From Pimelobacter simplex (lineage in GTDB: Bacteria; Actinomycetota; Actinomycetes; Propionibacteriales; Nocardioidaceae): a stretch of 64,000 bases of DNA. The position numbers and the translations under genes are program-made. Location of the stretch: positions 110,634 to 174,633 of the forward strand of contig JADCLI010000005.1 in the NCBI GenBank assembly GCA_016803235.1, written 5' to 3'. Within the stretch, counting starts at the first letter, position 1. The number at the start of each line of letters is the position of its first letter. Below the pieces are notes generated by a model. That model worked only from the letters and a program-made list of their open reading frames with translations. It had not been told where the DNA came from and made no database searches. Below are positions 57,476 through 64,000 of this stretch, piece after piece.

Positions 57476-58318
57476 TCACAGGTCCGTGGCTCCCTCGGCG
57501 ACCATGACGGCGGGCCCGGTCATCAGGATCCGGTCGTCGGCGGTCCAGGTGATCCGCAGGGTGCCGCCGGGCAGGTCGACGCGGTACGCCGTGTCGCGGG
57601 CCGCGCCGTCGGCCAGGGCCGCGGCGACCATGACCGCGCAGGCGCCGGTGCCGCACGAGCGGGTCTCGCCCGAGCCCCGCTCGTGGACCCGCATCGCGAC
57701 GTGCCCCGGCGCGCGTCGTACGACGAACTCGACGTTGACCCCCGCCGGGTAGACCGCGCGGTCGTGGGCCGGTGCCTCGAGCAGCGGGCCGATGTCGTCG
57801 AGGTCGTCGACGAAGGCGACGGCGTGCGGGTTGCCCATGTCGACGTTGAGGGCGTGCCAGGAACGGACCCGACCGTCGACCCGGACGGCGACCGACGTCT
57901 CCTCGAGCACCTTCGGGATGCCCATGTCGACGGTGATCTCGCCGTCGGCGGCACCGCCGGCGAAGGTCAGCACCTTGACCCCGGCGCGGGTCGCGACCGG
58001 GACGGTCGTCGCCGGGTCGACCAGGCCCTCGATGGCCAGGTGGCGGCCGAAGACCCGCACCCCGTTGCCGCACATCTCGGAGACCGAGCCGTCGGCGTTG
58101 CGGTAGTCCATGAACCACTCGGCGTCCTGGCCGGCGCCGGCCTCGCCGATGGCGGCGGTGCGGATGACGCGGAGCACTCCGTCGCCGCCGATGCCGGCGC
58201 GGCGGTCGCACAGCGCACGGACGCGATCGGCGCTCAGCTCGCCGTGGACGGTGCCGTCGGGGTCGGGCAGCAGGACGAAGTCGTTCTCGGTGCCGTGGCC
58301 CTTGAGGAAGGGGTACAC
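57476..58318 (-). CDS. dapF: Diaminopimelate epimerase
   Basis: 280 residues from GTG 58318. It converts L,L- to meso-diaminopimelate for lysine and peptidoglycan. The two catalytic cysteines are in SEMCGNGVRV and RSCGTGACAV; substrate contacts include GTENDFVLL and NPHAVAFVDD. Usually found near hflX in actinobacteria, as here (with PhoD, SDR and MmpS-like genes in between). Confidence 0.96.
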   Translation of the reverse strand: MYPFLKGHGTENDFVLLPDPDGTVHGELSADRVRALCDRRAGIGGDGVLRVIRTAAIGEAGAGQDAEWFMDYRNADGSVSEMCGNGVRVFGRHLAIEGLVDPATTVPVATRAGVKVLTFAGGAADGEITVDMGIPKVLEETSVAVRVDGRVRSWHALNVDMGNPHAVAFVDDLDDIGPLLEAPAHDRAVYPAGVNVEFVVRRAPGHVAMRVHERGSGETRSCGTGACAVMVAAALADGAARDTAYRVDLPGGTLRITWTADDRILMTGPAVMVAEGATDL

Positions 58319-58416
58319 GCCTCAAGGGTAGTGGGACCACGGGTGGACGCCGCTCTCCGCGGGATCAGCCCGCGGACCGACGCGGACCGAGGTGGCCGGC
58401 TCCTAGCGTCGTCGCC

Positions 58417-59085
58417 ATGTCACGCACCCTGACCCTGACCACCGCCACCCTCGTCGCTGCCGTCGTGCTGGCACCCGAGCTGCTCGCCACGCTGCTCGTC
58501 GGTGACTATGCCAACGTCGGGGCGCTGCGGGAGGCGCTGCCCAGCGCCTTCGCCGAGCACTGGCGTGCCGGCGAGGGCCCCGTCACCGGCGACCTGGCGG
58601 ACGCGGTCCGCTACTGGGCGACCTTCCACGTCGTGAAGGCCCTCGCCGCCGGCGCACTCCTCGGCGTGCTGGTCGTCGCGCTCGGGCGGGTACGACGCGG
58701 CCCCGGCCGGGTGGCCCTGCTGTCCCTCGCCGTCCTCGCCGCGGTCGTGCTGGTCGCCAACGTCCAGGGGGCGGTCGCTCCCCTGTCCTCCCTGCTCTCG
58801 ATGCTGTCCGGGGGAACTGCCGACCTCGCCCTGGCCTCGTCCGGGACGCCGGCGTTCGCGGCGCTGGTGCGGGACTTCGCGCTCTACCACCTCGCGATGG
58901 TCGTGCTCGCGGGTGCCTCCACCCTCGCGCTGGCGTGGCTGGCCCTGCGGGCCGGTCGCGGCGGACGCCGAGCGGCCGCGGGCGCGGCAGCGGTGGCCGC
59001 CGTGCTGCTGGGCGTGGTGGCGCTGGCGAACATCACCACCGTCGCGGACCCGGAGCCCGCGCTGGTCGCCTTCCTCCGGGCCTGA
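58417..59085 (+). CDS. Uncharacterised four-helix membrane protein
   Basis: 222 residues. Four hydrophobic helices: TLVAAVVLAPELLATLLVG, VKALAAGALLGVLVVAL, VALLSLAVLAAVVLVANVQG, and a C-terminal pair around LAMVVLAGASTLALAWLAL/AVAAVLLGVVALANITTV. Between helices 1 and 2 lies a polar loop with RYWATFH. No family recognised. It may be a lone gene, 98 bp from dapF in the divergent direction. Confidence 0.72.
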   Translation: MSRTLTLTTATLVAAVVLAPELLATLLVGDYANVGALREALPSAFAEHWRAGEGPVTGDLADAVRYWATFHVVKALAAGALLGVLVVALGRVRRGPGRVALLSLAVLAAVVLVANVQGAVAPLSSLLSMLSGGTADLALASSGTPAFAALVRDFALYHLAMVVLAGASTLALAWLALRAGRGGRRAAAGAAAVAAVLLGVVALANITTVADPEPALVAFLRA

Positions 59086-59111
59086 GCCCGGCCGCGGCCG
59101 GCCGAGGCGGG

Positions 59112-59555
59112 CTAGCGGCAGTGCTTGACGCCGGTCACGTCGATCCAGCCGGTCATGGCCGGCTTGTCGGACCGCGTCCTGATCCGGACCTTGATCAGCA
59201 CCGAGGTCTTGCTCCCGGACCCGAAGCTGTCGAACTTCACGACCCCGTCACGCCGCCACGGCGACGAGGAGCCGGGGAAGTCCTGCCACATCCCCTGCAC
59301 CAGGAACTGGGTGCGGGACCGTGCCTTCACCCACTTCCTGGCCTTGCGCGCGTCGAGCCTCATCTCCAGGCCCCAGCCCCAGCTCTCCCGGTGCTGGCAG
59401 ACCTGGATCTTCGCGCCCACCCGCTGGTGGACCGTGGTCCAGCCACGGTTCGCGCTCGCCGCGGCGGACGCGGACGGGACGGTGGCAGGGGCCGTCGTCA
59501 GGACGAGGGCTGCGACCAGCCCGGCGACCAGCCCGAGGATCGTCGTACGACGCAT
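59112..59555 (-). CDS. Small secreted protein of unknown function
   Basis: 147 residues. Signal peptide (TTILGLVAGLVAALVLTTAPATVPSASA), mature chain of about 115 residues with two Cys (VCQHRESWGWGLEMRL and KHCR at the C-terminus), and several Trp and Lys residues (FLVQGMWQDFPGSSSPWRRDG). Predicted beta-rich and disulfide-linked. No family recognised; the pattern is common in Nocardioides-like secretomes. It converges on the membrane protein gene and lies 32 bp upstream of the flavin protein gene. Confidence 0.72.
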   Translation of the reverse strand: MRRTTILGLVAGLVAALVLTTAPATVPSASAAASANRGWTTVHQRVGAKIQVCQHRESWGWGLEMRLDARKARKWVKARSRTQFLVQGMWQDFPGSSSPWRRDGVVKFDSFGSGSKTSVLIKVRIRTRSDKPAMTGWIDVTGVKHCR

Positions 59556-59587
59556 GGGAACCTCCCGAGATCGATGAGTGGGGGCCG

Positions 59588-60235
59588 TCAGCCGTAGAGG
59601 CGCTCGGCGTAGCCCGGACCGTAGTAGGCGTCGAGCTCCTCGAGACTATCGTCGGGCCGCTCCAGCCGCTGGGCCAGCACGGCCCGGCGCGGCACCCGAG
59701 CCTCCGGGTCCCAGGTCTCGGGGCGCCACAGCTGGGAGCGCAGGAAGGCCTTGGCGCAGTGGAAGAAGACCGTCTCGACCTCGACGACGACCGCCAGCAG
59801 CGGCCGGTGCTCCTTGACCACCATCTCGTCGAAGAAGGGTGCCTCGCTGACCAGGCGGGCGCGGCCGTTGACCCGCAACGTGTCGCCGCGGCCGGGGATG
59901 AGGAAGTTCAGCCCGACCTGCGGGTTGGCGAGGATGTTGCGATACCCGTCAGCCCGCCGGTTGCCGGGACGCTCGGCGATCGCGATGGTCGTGTCGTCGA
60001 GGACGTGGACCAACCGGCCGGCCGGGTCGCCCTTCGGCGAGACGTCGCACCGGCCCTCGGCGTCGGCGGTCGCGAGCATGCAGAACGGGGAGGAGGCGAG
60101 CCAGTCCCGGTCGACGTCGGTCAGCGCGGACCGCTCCTTGTCACGGGCCGCGTCGGTCGGCACGCCCAGCAGCGCGGTGAGGGCGGCGGCGTCGGTGATC
60201 TCGGTCCAGTCCCTGCGCGGCGCCTCGGTGGTCAC
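59588..60235 (-). CDS. FMN-dependent pyridoxamine-5'-phosphate oxidase-family protein
   Basis: 215 residues from GTG 60235, in GTGA overlap with the upstream gamma-glutamyltransferase. The split-barrel FMN fold shows in FCMLATADAEGRCDVSPKGD, LVHVLDDTTIAIAERPGNRRADGYRNILANPQVGLNFLIPGR and NGRARLVSE. This pattern fits the PPOX-class MSMEG_1061-type group of actinobacterial flavin/deazaflavin reductases, not a true PdxH. The gene is coupled to the transferase. Confidence 0.85.
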   Translation of the reverse strand: MTTEAPRRDWTEITDAAALTALLGVPTDAARDKERSALTDVDRDWLASSPFCMLATADAEGRCDVSPKGDPAGRLVHVLDDTTIAIAERPGNRRADGYRNILANPQVGLNFLIPGRGDTLRVNGRARLVSEAPFFDEMVVKEHRPLLAVVVEVETVFFHCAKAFLRSQLWRPETWDPEARVPRRAVLAQRLERPDDSLEELDAYYGPGYAERLYG

Positions 60236-62064
60236 GGTGCCAGCGTAGGTGCGACCACCCCCGCCGACCCGCCCCCACGACGCGTGGGCTCGGCCACAGC
60301 CGTCAACCTGCCGTCGGGACCGAGCTCGATCGCCGCGACGGCACCGATCTCCGCGGCGCTCGTCCCGGGCGGGCCCGCGACCGCGAAGGTGTGCCCGTAC
60401 GGCGCCAGCGCGGCGCCGTAGGCGTCGATGAACGCCTGCTCGGCGGTGACGGTGACCGTGTTGCGCTGAGACGCGCGGGGGGCGGCGACGGCCGCGAAGA
60501 GGGACAGTCCGAGGTCGATCCGGTTGACCAGCACCTGCAGCACGGTGGTGATGATCGTCGACCCGCCCGGCGACCCCAGGGCCAGGACCGGGCGCCCGTC
60601 GCTCAGCACGATCGTCGGCGACATCGAGCTGCGCGGCCGCTTGCCCGGCTGGATCCGGTTCGGGTCGACCGGGTCGTAGACGGTCGAGAAGTCCGTCAGC
60701 TCGTTGTTGAGCAGGAAGCCGCGGCCGGGCACCACGATGCCGGACCCGCCGGTCTGCTCGATGGTCAGCGTGTAGGCGACGACGTTGCCCCACCTGTCGG
60801 CGGTGGTGAGGTGCGTGGTCGAGAGGTTCTCGGTGTCGGCGTCCGCGGTGCCGCCGGCCGCGAGGGTGTCGCACACGCCGTCGTACGACGTCACGTCGCC
60901 CGCCGGGACCGGCTTGGTCGCGGCGGTGTCCGGGTCGAGGGAGCAGCCGCGCTCCTTGGCGTAGGTGTCGTCGAGGAGGGCGTCGACGGGGACGTCCACG
61001 AAGGCGGGGTCGCCGACGTACCTCCCGCGGTCGGCGAAGGCGAGCGCCGTCGACTCGAGGTAGCGGTGCAGGGTCGGAACCACGCCCTGGGGCGGGGCCT
61101 GCTCGAGGATGTTGAGGGACTCCCCGACGGTCGTCCCGCCGGACGACGAGGGGGCCATGCCGTAGACGTCGTGGTCGCGGTAGCCCACGGAGGTCGGCGC
61201 CTGGACCAGCGCGCGGTAGGCCGCGAGGTCCTCGGTGGTCATGCTGCCGGGCGGCACCGGCAGGTCGGTGGCGCCGCTGAGGGGCGGGTCCTGCACGGTC
61301 CGGGCGACCTCGCGGCCGAGCCTGCCGTCGTACAGCCAGCGGGTGCCCTTGGCCCCGAGCAGCTTGTAGGTGCGAGCGAGGTCGGGGTTGCGGAAGGTGG
61401 TGCCGGGCTCGGGCACGCCGCCGGCCAGGAACAGGTCGGCGCTGCTGGTGAAGGTGCGGAACCGTTCGGCGTTCTCGCGGGTCTGCAGCGCGAACGTGTC
61501 GTCGACGACGAAGCCGTCCCGGGCGAGCCGAGCGGCGGGGCGCAGTGCCTCGGCGAGCGACACGGTGCCCCACCGGTCGAGCGCCGTCTCCCAGGTCGCG
61601 GGCGTCCCGGGGACGCCGACCGAGACGCCGCTGGTGACCAGGTCGGGCGCGAACGGGTAGGGCTTGCCGGTCGCCGGGTCGATGAAGGCGTCGGGCCGGA
61701 TCGCCGCCGGCGCCGTCTCGCGACCGTCGATCGTCTCCACCCGGCCGGTCCGCGCGTCGTAGTGGACGAGGTAGCCACCGCCGCCGACCCCGGCGCTGTA
61801 GGGCTCGGTCACGCCCAGCGCGGCCGCCGTCGCGACCGCGGCGTCGACCGCGTTGCCCCCGCGCCGCAGCACCTCGAGACCGATCGCGGTCGCGTCGGGG
61901 TCGACCGAGCTGACCGCGCCGCCGTAGCCGGTGGCGGTCGGCACCTTGGGTGGCGGCTGCGGCCCCGGCTTCGCGGCGACCGGGGCGGCCGGCACGAAGG
62001 TGCCGAGGGCGGCGGCGAGCGCGGTGGCGGTCGAGGCGACCAGGACGGTGAAGGTACGGCGCAC
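60232..62064 (-). CDS. ggt: Secreted gamma-glutamyltransferase
   Basis: 610 residues from GTG 62064, preceded by CGGGAGGACATC. Signal peptide (TFTVLVASTATALAAALGTFVPAAPVAA). The large subunit has the Arg/Gly motifs (GGAVSSVDPDATAIGLEVLRRGGNAVDAAVA). Autoprocessing occurs before the nucleophile Thr in LSTTHLTTADRWGN; the small subunit follows with RPRSSMSPTIVL and LGSPGGSTIITTV. GGT hydrolyses or transfers gamma-glutamyl groups of glutathione-like peptides outside the cell. In an operon with the FMN protein. Actinomycetes mostly use mycothiol, so the substrate may be another gamma-glutamyl compound. Confidence 0.93.
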   Translation of the reverse strand: MRRTFTVLVASTATALAAALGTFVPAAPVAAKPGPQPPPKVPTATGYGGAVSSVDPDATAIGLEVLRRGGNAVDAAVATAAALGVTEPYSAGVGGGGYLVHYDARTGRVETIDGRETAPAAIRPDAFIDPATGKPYPFAPDLVTSGVSVGVPGTPATWETALDRWGTVSLAEALRPAARLARDGFVVDDTFALQTRENAERFRTFTSSADLFLAGGVPEPGTTFRNPDLARTYKLLGAKGTRWLYDGRLGREVARTVQDPPLSGATDLPVPPGSMTTEDLAAYRALVQAPTSVGYRDHDVYGMAPSSSGGTTVGESLNILEQAPPQGVVPTLHRYLESTALAFADRGRYVGDPAFVDVPVDALLDDTYAKERGCSLDPDTAATKPVPAGDVTSYDGVCDTLAAGGTADADTENLSTTHLTTADRWGNVVAYTLTIEQTGGSGIVVPGRGFLLNNELTDFSTVYDPVDPNRIQPGKRPRSSMSPTIVLSDGRPVLALGSPGGSTIITTVLQVLVNRIDLGLSLFAAVAAPRASQRNTVTVTAEQAFIDAYGAALAPYGHTFAVAGPPGTSAAEIGAVAAIELGPDGRLTAVAEPTRRGGGSAGVVAPTLAP

Positions 62065-62114
62065 GATGTCCTCCCGAGACAAGTGGACCTGCTTCCTCCA
62101 CCATCCCCCCGCTG

Positions 62115-62675
62115 TCAACCCGTGCGGTCCTCCTGCAGCGGGCCGTCGACGGTGTAGCGGGCGGTGACGAACGCCCCGTTGCGGGCGGTCTCCTCCAGCC
62201 GCAGGTCCAGGCGGCGCGGCAGCAGGGGGCGGCCGGCGCCGAGCACGACCGGGGCGATCGACACGATCACCCCGTCGAGCAGGCCCGCGTCGGCGAACTG
62301 CCCGGCGAGGTCGCCGCCACCGACCACCCACACGTCCTGCTCCCCCGCAGCGGCCCGCAGGTCGTCGTACACGGTGGTGACATCGCCCTTCGCGAACCGG
62401 ACGTCGGCGCCGGCGAGGACGGGCAGCTCGCGGGTGGTCATCACCCAGGTGGGCTGGGAGTAGTACCAGGCCTCCCCGGTCTCGGCGAGGTGCGCCAGGA
62501 CCCACTCGTAGGTCGTCGAGCCCATGACCAGCGCGCCGACGGTGGCGAAGAAGGCGCCGTAGTTCTGGGGTCCCTGCTCGTCGAGGTCCTGGCGCATCAG
62601 CCAGGCCAGCGAGTCGTCGGGGTCGGCGAGGAAGCCGTCGAGGGTGGTGGCGGTGTAGTAGACGGTGCTGGTCAT
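62115..62675 (-). CDS. RibD C-terminal/dihydrofolate reductase-like protein
   Basis: 186 residues from ATG 62675. VYYTATTLDGFLADPDDSLAWL, ALVMGSTTYEWVL, VWVVGGGDLAGQFADAGLLD and SIAPVVLGAGRPLLPRR show the fold; it is a paralogue of the reductase at 37342. Small NADPH-binding proteins of this type have mostly unknown roles. It is 50 bp upstream of the GGT start on the same strand, and 179 bp after the AraC regulator, so a regulator-reductase unit is possible. Confidence 0.85.
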   Translation of the reverse strand: MTSTVYYTATTLDGFLADPDDSLAWLMRQDLDEQGPQNYGAFFATVGALVMGSTTYEWVLAHLAETGEAWYYSQPTWVMTTRELPVLAGADVRFAKGDVTTVYDDLRAAAGEQDVWVVGGGDLAGQFADAGLLDGVIVSIAPVVLGAGRPLLPRRLDLRLEETARNGAFVTARYTVDGPLQEDRTG

Positions 62676-62854
62676 CGGTGGTTGCCTCCGGAAGTCGTTC
62701 GGGGGTGGCCCGGGTCGGGACGAAGTGGCCCCTGGGTGCGTGCGTGGCAAGGTGGCGGAGCGAGGTCGCACCCGGTCGTCCATCGAGCGACGCCGACGCC
62801 GCCAGGTGCGTGCCCGGGGCGCGGGCCACACGAGCGACTTGCCGAGGCGACCAC

Positions 62855-63766
62855 CTAGTCCTCCCCGAGCTCGCGGCGCAGCCAGTTGATCGGGTCGCCG
62901 TCGTCCACCTCGACGCCGGCCGCGCGCAGCCAGACCCGGGTCAGCTGGCGGCGGTACGCCGAGAAGGTCAGCACGTGCGCCACGATGCTGCTCAGCACGA
63001 ACGACTCCGGCGGATCGCAGAGAGCATCGACGATCCGGTCGTCCCACGCGTCGCGCCGGTCGATGTCGCGGATCGCCGCCAACCAGCGCGCGGCCGCGGC
63101 GTCGTGCCGCTCGAGCAGACCGGCCGTGTCGGCCTGCCGGTCGACGTCGGGGAAGTCGGTGCCCTCGATCGCCGCGAGCCAGACCTCCTTGGCGAACACG
63201 GTCCTCTCGAGCACCGCCGCGATCGACTCCTCCGGACCCTCCCACGACGCGACCTGGTGGCCCGGGCCGCGGACCTCGCGCCACTGCGCTCCGGAGAGGC
63301 CCTTCGCGTGCTCGATGAGCTCGCGCGTGTCGTCGAGGTCGTGGCGCACCATCTGGTCGGTGACGGGACTCATGGTCTGCTCCCCTGCGTGGACCCACAG
63401 GCTCGTGGGCGGGTGGAAGTGGATGCCGTTGGCCGCGGGCAGCCAGACGCTGCCGGTGTCCGCGCCGGCCTCGCTCGGCGGGTGTCCGTAGGCTCGGGCG
63501 AACGCGCGGCTGAAGCCCTCCACCGACTCGTAGCCCGCCTCCCACGCGGCGTCCGTGACGTTGCCGCCCTGCCGGATCCGCCAGGCCGCACGCTCGAGCA
63601 TCACCCGCCGCCGCATCGCCACCGGCGCCTCGCCGGCGTCGCGGGAGAGCACCCGGCTGAAGTGGTACGGCGACGCGAACGCCCCGTCCGCCATCGCGCC
63701 GAGGGTGCGGTTGTCCTCGTCGAGGACCGCGTCGAGAAGCTCACGGAGGCGGTCACGGCCGGTCAT
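62855..63766 (-). CDS. AraC-type HTH regulator fused to a DinB-like domain
   Basis: 303 residues from ATG 63766. AraC HTH at the N-terminus (LGAMADGAFASPYHFSRVLSRDAG, VTDAAWEAGYESVEGFSRAFARAYGHPP), then a four-helix DinB/YfiT-like domain (HDLDDTRELIEHAKGLS, SSIVAHVLTFSAYRRQLTRVWL) with His residues for a metal site. Fusions of AraC and DinB are known in actinobacteria and Firmicutes; the ligand is unclear. Probably controls the RibD-like reductase downstream. Confidence 0.83.
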   Translation of the reverse strand: MTGRDRLRELLDAVLDEDNRTLGAMADGAFASPYHFSRVLSRDAGEAPVAMRRRVMLERAAWRIRQGGNVTDAAWEAGYESVEGFSRAFARAYGHPPSEAGADTGSVWLPAANGIHFHPPTSLWVHAGEQTMSPVTDQMVRHDLDDTRELIEHAKGLSGAQWREVRGPGHQVASWEGPEESIAAVLERTVFAKEVWLAAIEGTDFPDVDRQADTAGLLERHDAAAARWLAAIRDIDRRDAWDDRIVDALCDPPESFVLSSIVAHVLTFSAYRRQLTRVWLRAAGVEVDDGDPINWLRRELGED

Positions 63767-63870
63767 GGGACCAGTGTGCTGGGCGCCGGGGTGGTCGCGC
63801 TTGACCGTTCTTGCGCATCGCTGGCCGAGGAGGTCGCGCAGTGTTCTCCGGTGGTTGAGGGGTCGCGCCT

Positions 63871-64000
63871 GCTCCTGCGGTGGTTGAGGTGCGAGCGTCG
63901 CGCAGCGACCGAGCCTCGAAACCACTGGTCGTGCTGCCGTGACTGTGCTCCTGCGGTGGTTGAGGTGCGAGCGTCGCGCAGCGACCGAGCCTCGAAACCA
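63871..64000. repeat. Tandem copies of a 54-bp dispersed palindromic repeat
   Basis: Copies at 63871-63924 and 63947-64000 are identical over 54 bp (starting GCTCCTGCGGTGGTTGAGG), period 76 bp, separated by a 22-bp spacer. Within each, TGGTT and AACCA bound an imperfect inverted repeat around GTCGC-GCA-GCGAC. A third, truncated start (GGTGGTTGAGGGGTCGCGCC) lies at 63850. The repeat may continue past the window. Confidence 0.8.

Noticed and set aside
60232-62829. A longer gamma-glutamyltransferase frame reaching 62829
   Set aside because: The start at 62064 gives a proper signal peptide and has GGAGG upstream; the extension is antisense to the RibD-like gene frame.
63871-64000. Repeat-spacer pattern resembling a CRISPR array
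   Set aside because: Only two copies with one 22-bp spacer, 54-bp units and no cas genes; it fits a dispersed palindromic repeat better.

Overview
This is chromosomal DNA of a high-GC Gram-positive actinomycete. The best guess is the Nocardioidaceae (Nocardioides-like). Supporting signs are the six-protein Mce operon, LexA with actinobacterial SOS boxes beside a LysM division inhibitor, NrdR with a B12-dependent ribonucleotide reductase, frequent GTG starts, pervasive ATGA/GTGA overlaps and a wax ester synthase. No tRNA, rRNA, CRISPR array, prophage or complete insertion sequence was seen. The genus is an inference from memory, not a database result.

Layout. 1-6.7 kb: the 3' part of a glutamate-cysteine-ligase-like gene, a DUF2510/FG-GAP membrane protein, a WS/DGAT acyltransferase, a solitary DNA methyltransferase, a Mug glycosylase, a 213-bp inverted-repeat element and a small-molecule methyltransferase. 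6.8-25.3 kb: an Mce lipid-import locus on the minus strand. In transcription order it holds three secreted proteins (21.5-18.8 kb), then a murein transglycosylase, an ATPase-permease fusion, a second YrbE permease, MceA-F and two Mce-associated proteins. Two PucR-type regulators sit upstream, and one is coupled to a degenerate P-type-ATPase-like protein. Four copies of an 18-bp palindrome, TTGTCA-N6-TGACAA, lie only in the two control regions of this locus, so they probably form its private regulon.

25.3-33.6 kb: a hemerythrin plus flavin-oxidoreductase pair, an exported HNH protein, a gluconate module (GntP permease, gluconokinase, GntR-type regulator) and small genes. 33.2-42.2 kb: MarR with an MFS exporter, two ECF sigma factors each coupled to a membrane protein, PpnP, a TetR next to a reductase, alkyladenine glycosylase, a NUDIX enzyme and an exported metallopeptidase.

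42.2-58.3 kb: a DNA-metabolism and housekeeping block whose order (nrdJ-nrdR, chiZ-like, lexA, dinG-like, hflX, dapF) recalls the mycobacterial nrdR-Rv2719c-lexA-hflX-dapF neighbourhood. NrdR boxes precede nrdR, and five SOS boxes lie between the chiZ-like gene and lexA. 58.4-64 kb: small membrane and secreted proteins, a flavin oxidoreductase, a gamma-glutamyltransferase, a second RibD-like reductase, an AraC-DinB regulator, and a tandem copy of a dispersed palindromic repeat at the right edge.

Start codons were chosen from overlaps, ribosome-binding sites and family lengths. Alternatives are noted where the choice is unclear.
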